From positions 22,650,501 through 22,714,500 of the forward strand of contig NC_091666.1 in assembly GCF_042453785.1 (NCBI RefSeq): a stretch of 64,000 bases of DNA, in the 5' to 3' direction. Position 1 is the stretch's first letter; each line of letters starts with the position of its first letter. Shown one piece after another: positions 59,639-64,000 of this stretch. A program made the position numbers and the translations under genes. This DNA comes from Malus domestica (taxonomy: Eukaryota; Streptophyta; Magnoliopsida; Rosales; Rosaceae). The notes under the pieces were generated by a model. That model worked only from the letters and a program-made list of their open reading frames with translations. It was not told the origin of the DNA and did not search any database.

Positions 59639-62600
59639 CACTAGTAGGAAAAACTATTTGTGCGACAGATGTTTGGGCGACAAAGCAAAATTAGTCGGGC
59701 AAGTGAGTTTTGTGCAACGAAACAAAAACTTCGTTGTGCAAGAATGGTGCTACTTTGCGTGACGCACATCTTTATTGCGCAATAGTGTTTGCACGACGGA
59801 AAAAAAAAAATTCATCGTGCAAAGTCAGTAAGAAAACCGCAAGTAATTTTTTTTTTGGCCCAAAAAAATTGTGTGACGAAGTTTTTCTTGGGGAAACCTT
59901 GCGCGACACAGGCTTCGTCGCGCAAAGTCCATTCAGTTTTTACGTCAGAGCATTCAGTGCATGTGAATTAGAGGAATCAATACCGTATTTAGTACAGATG
60001 TTTGCGCGACAAAGGCCTCGTCACGCAAAGCCCCTAATCTTCTTATAAATATGCGCTTCTGTTCTCCTTATTTTTCACAATTCGTTTCGGAAACGCAAAC
60101 AAGCCAAAATTCCTTTCACCGAATTATTATTTCAATTTTTGTTTGTTTTTTCGTATGCGATGGCAAACTTTGGTGGTCCTTTGTCAAAGACAGTTCAAGG
60201 TGAAGGTTCTGAGAAAGGTAATACATACTAATTTTTGTTAGTTGTGTAAATTAATTAAATATTTAAGTAGACTAATATAAGTTTTTATTTTGTGGGTAGA
60301 CAAGAAAAAGAAGAGAGCTGCGACATGCGTTCAATACACTTCTTCTGCTAAGAGCCGCTACTGAATCACTTATGCAAAATTAGTAGGATATAAGAAGTCA
60401 GATATGGTGAACAAGTTTCGGGGCGATGTTGGGGTATTGGTGCATGACAGATGCATAGTGAATTAAGAGTCTTGGAGAGACGTCTCCGAGGAGATAAAGA
60501 CGGTCATGATCTATGTGTTAGTAGTATGTGTAAATTATTAATTAGTTAAATAATAATTTAGTTCTTTAGATAAAATATAATAGTGATATGTATAATTTAT
60601 TAATTTTTGCATATCAGACTGATTGGGATATTGACAAAAGTGAAGCAAATCTGATGACGTGCATTGTCGCGCAAGGTTGGTGCCACTTTGCGTGACGAAG
60701 ATTTTCCTGTTGCTACCTTGGGCCACAAAGGCGTCGTCGCACAAAGTTCATTCAGTTTTTGGGTTAGAGCTTTTAGTGCATGGTAATCAACGGAACACTT
60801 GAGCGACAAAGGTTTCATCCCGCAAAGTCCAGTCAGTTTTTTGAGAGCATTCAGTGCATGTGAATAAGAGGAATTGATACTGAATTTAGTGCAGAGGTTT
60901 GTGCAACAAAGGCTTCGTCGCACAAAGTGCCTAACGTTCCTATAAATATGCGCTTCTGCTTTCCTTATTCTTCACAATTCTCTTCGTGCTCGTATGGAGG
61001 ATAAAAATCGGGAGCAGAGCATGCCCTCCGGGCCCTATGATATGAGCCAATATGTGGAGTTTGCATATGCGATTGATGTAGCAATGCAGACTAATTGTCC
61101 TACTGCTGAGTGACATTCTTGGAAATATGTGCTCGAGAATGCGAAGAAGGCGGTGATGGATCAATTATTACTAAGTGTGACAAAAGTTGAAAATATATAG
61201 TTTTGTTAAATTTTTTGTTATATGTTGGAATTAATTATTTGCATATACGTGCAACAGTGTAACTATACTCTTGACGAAATGAACGAAGAGTTGATGAAGT
61301 TGATGGATGAGACGTTAAAGGGGGGTTACAAGCGGTGGCGTTATGCAGTGGAGTAGAATGGAGGATCATCGAAACAGTAGTTTTAAATTTATGTTTTTAA
61401 GGACGATATTTAATTTTAAAGATTTTTATCGATAATGTATTTGGTTTTAATTAGGGTATAATTCATGTTTTGTTGTTTAAATAATTGCATGGAATATTAA
61501 TTCAATTTACTTAATTTTTTAATTATTTTTATAATAAATATTATAACTGAATATTTATTTGTAATTATGAAGTTTACGTAAATATAGATATTAAAGATCT
61601 ATGTTTACGTAAACTTCATAATTACAATCCACTATTTTGTCGGGGAAATTTTTTGGCGAAGCCAGTTTCGTTGCACAAAGGGCGCAAAAAAAGGCAGATA
61701 ACCTTACCGCCATATTTCGAACCTATATGTTATGAGCGACGAAGGTTTCATCGCGCAATGGTTGTTTAGTTTTTAGGTCAGAGCATTTAGTGCATGTGAA
61801 TCATTGGAATCAAAATAGTATTTACTGCAGATGTTTGCGTGACAAACGCTCCATCGCGCAAAGTGCCTAACCTTCCTATAAAAATGCGCTTTTGCTCTCC
61901 TTCTTCTTCCGAATGCGTTTTGGAAATGCTTTACAATTTTACAGATTATAATCAATTTGTTTTTTTATTGTTGGTGCGATGGCCGACGGTGGTGAGAGTT
62001 CTTCAAAGACAATGGATGGCTAAGGCTTCAGAAAAAGTTTGCGTTGTATATTTTTCATTTTGTATATAGTTTTTATTTAGCTTTATTATTATGAATATAT
62101 ATTTTGTTGATAGACAAGAAGAAAAGAGCTACCGGTATGGGTTCGACACACTTATGGTGGGAGCCGTTACTGAATCACTGCTAATGAATTAATAGGGGCT
62201 GTGAAGTCAGATATGCACGCTAGCTTTTGGTCAGACGTTGGAGCATTGGTGCGTAACAAATGTGCCACTGATTGAGATTCTTAGAGAGCCATCCCTGAGG
62301 AGCTGGAGATGCACATGATTGACGAGTTAGTTATACGTGTTAAGTTATTAGTTAAATAATAATTATGTTTGTTAAATTTAATATAATAGTGAGAATTTAA
62401 TTTATTAATTTGCGCATGACATCCTAATTGGGACATTAACAAAAGTAACCTAAATCTGATGAAGGCGATCGATAACATGTTCAAGTCTCATTTTCGGGGG
62501 TGAAAGTTTGATAATCAACATGCGGCAGAACTACAGCGAGAACCAGAACTACTGGCAGAGGAGTAGAATAGTGTTTTTATTTTATTTTAATGAGATATGA

Positions 62601-64000
62601 ATATAAGTTTTTATTATTATTATGAATGGTTTACTTAAACGTGTACTTAATGTTCATTTTAAATAAAATTAATGCATTTTAATAAATATTTATATTACTT
62701 AATTATGCACAAATGGTTTAATGAAATAAGTTCTTGATTTATTAAGTATTTATGTGGTTTGAAAAAAAATGAAGACTGAATGGAAAATTTTAATTTAATT
62801 AAAAAAAAAAACAGAATTAAAAAAAAAAAAAAAAGGTAATGCCTGACGAACTATTAGTCGACTTGTAAAGTGTTATAAAAAATGCGACAAATCGTGGTTG
62901 GATGGCACCAAAGGTGGAAGTAGTATGTTTTGCGCAATAATGCTTTCATTGCACAAAGGTCTTTTCACTTTACTGAATTTAATCAGAATGCAGGAAGGCA
63001 GAAGCTGCAAAACAATTGCAGTAGCTGCCTTCCTGCTGGAATTTCCAGCAGCATTGAATGTTAAGTTGTCGTTAATCTCGGAGGTATATTTTCTTAACTA
63101 ACTTATTTAATTTCCAATCATTTAAATTGTGTTGTATGTAGTTTATAATTGTTGTGAGTTTATATATTGTATGCAAACATTTTTGTTTGGATGTACAAAA
63201 AATGGTTTGCAATGTTCATATGAGCTTAGTTTCTTGTTTGAGAATTAGTTGGATTTCGCGAATGGATGCGAAAGCATGACTACGGTCCAATTAATTTTTA
63301 AATTGTCCCAAAATTTTGGACAGTTTGAGAATGCACAGTTACATGTTGTACCTTGTGGTTCAAGCATTAGAGTTTGAACGTGGAAAATTTGGTAGCATCT
63401 CTTTGCGTTCTTCGGGTGCATTTTTTGTATCTGCGTCGTGCACTTGAAGAACTGCAGGGAGATGCTGCCGAACTTTTCCCACGATTGAACTCTAATGTGT
63501 TGGAATCGTAAATTACAACACGTAATTGTGTATTCTTGAATGAGATAGGACCCATACCGGAGGCATAAGGTGGCATGTCATAATTGAAGTTGTTGTAACC
63601 CATGTAAATTTTTTATGCTTGCAGGTGATATGGACAAACAGTGGATACATAATCCCAATAGATGTGCTGATGATTATTTGGGTGGAATAAATCAATTCAT
63701 TGATTTTGCAAATGTAAACAATCGAGGTTCAACTCAAAATCGATGTCCTTGTAGAAAGTGTAACAACTCAATGATTGAATATTTTGAAACTGTTCAATAC
63801 CATTTAGTCAAAATGGAATGATGGAGACCTATACTATATGGAATCATCATAGAGAACATATGCAACATGCTTCATCCTCACACAATACCCGAGCAGTGGA
63901 GACAGTTGAATCTATTGTGGACCCAAATGAACAAATTATGGACATTATCAATGATGCTTTTCCAAACGCTAGTACGAATACGAATGAGAAAGTAGAAGAT
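59639..64000 (+). mobile_element. CACTA (En/Spm) element, left part
   Basis: Starts CACTAGTAGGAAAAACTATT at 59639 and runs off the window. The subterminal region is packed with variants of TTCGTCGCGCAAAG in both orientations (near 59785, 59892, 60017, 60732, 60811, 60911, 61665, 61847 and 62947), typical of TNPA-type binding sites. CCTATAAATATGCGCTTCTG recurs at about 60045 and 60943, with a variant near 61874; short, stop-ridden exons follow each. A TNP2 transposase start follows at 63630. Confidence 0.88.
63630..64000 (+). pseudogene. CACTA TNP2-type transposase, N-terminal part
   Basis: After an acceptor (ATGCTTGCAG) the frame opens MDKQWIHNPNRCADDYLGG and runs through NRCPCRKCNN, the Cys-rich transposase-associated domain at the start of TNP2 proteins. 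It stops at 63821. The expected continuation (METYTIWNHHREHMQHA) is open in the next frame, so a one-base change near 63805-63815 has broken it. The catalytic region lies beyond the window. Confidence 0.8.

Noticed and set aside
59710..60048. 112-codon frame at the CACTA left end
   Set aside because: It is made of subterminal TTCGTCGCGCAAAG repeats that happen to stay open.

Overview
This is a plant nuclear window: spliced genes with GT-AG introns, AT-rich intergenic DNA, and nested class I and class II transposable elements. The combination of a LARD-like element with a conserved coiled-coil ORF, RTE LINEs and this SPA paralog suggests a woody Rosaceae, probably the apple/pear tribe. That is an inference from family resemblance, not from a search.

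Layout. (1) 0-14.6 kb is ordinary gene space with three recognisable genes: an IKU1/VQ-motif protein (+), a plant MLKL-type HeLo-pseudokinase (+, with a small 3' intron that changes its C-terminus), and a SPA1/SPA2-type COP1 partner (-, seven coding exons, one GC-AG intron). (2) 14.9-25.9 kb is a transposon block: a foldback element with tandemly repeated arms, a MITE, a solo LTR with its target duplication, a 5'-truncated RTE LINE, a LARD-like element with large tandem duplications and a 224-codon coiled-coil ORF, and a second LINE. (3) 26-59.6 kb is a head-to-tail array, all on the minus strand, of an uncharacterised gene family. The basic gene has four exons: an N-terminal coiled coil with a QRRRSERLA-like basic patch, a globular domain resembling the plant mobile domain, a 132-bp exon (LWLCERTNLI type), and a C-terminal Lys/Glu-rich coiled coil. 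Gene A (26.9-28.7 kb) shares only the first module. Gene B (30.3-34.7 kb) is an in-frame fusion of two copies. Gene C (43.7-47.6 kb) is a clean four-exon copy. Gene D (49.0-56.7 kb) is broken by a nonsense codon, a lost splice acceptor and a Copia insertion. A further copy is implied by a conserved 3' flank at 59.1-59.6 kb. (4) Transposons sit between and inside these units: a complete hAT element with 8-bp target duplication and dead transposase between B and C; a Copia element in the last exon of D, itself carrying an antisense solo LTR; and a CACTA element from 59,639 past the window end, inserted where the next unit's last exon should end.

How the parts relate. IKU1, MLKL and SPA act in unrelated pathways (seed size, immune cell death, light signalling), and nothing suggests a shared function. 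The coiled-coil/PMD-like array is the most novel content. It shows duplication, fusion of neighbouring copies, exon sharing with gene A, a conserved upstream block (G-box in two of three copies), and decay of one copy by several independent lesions. Gene models come from reading frame, splice dinucleotides and comparison among paralogs in the window; no transcript or database evidence was available.
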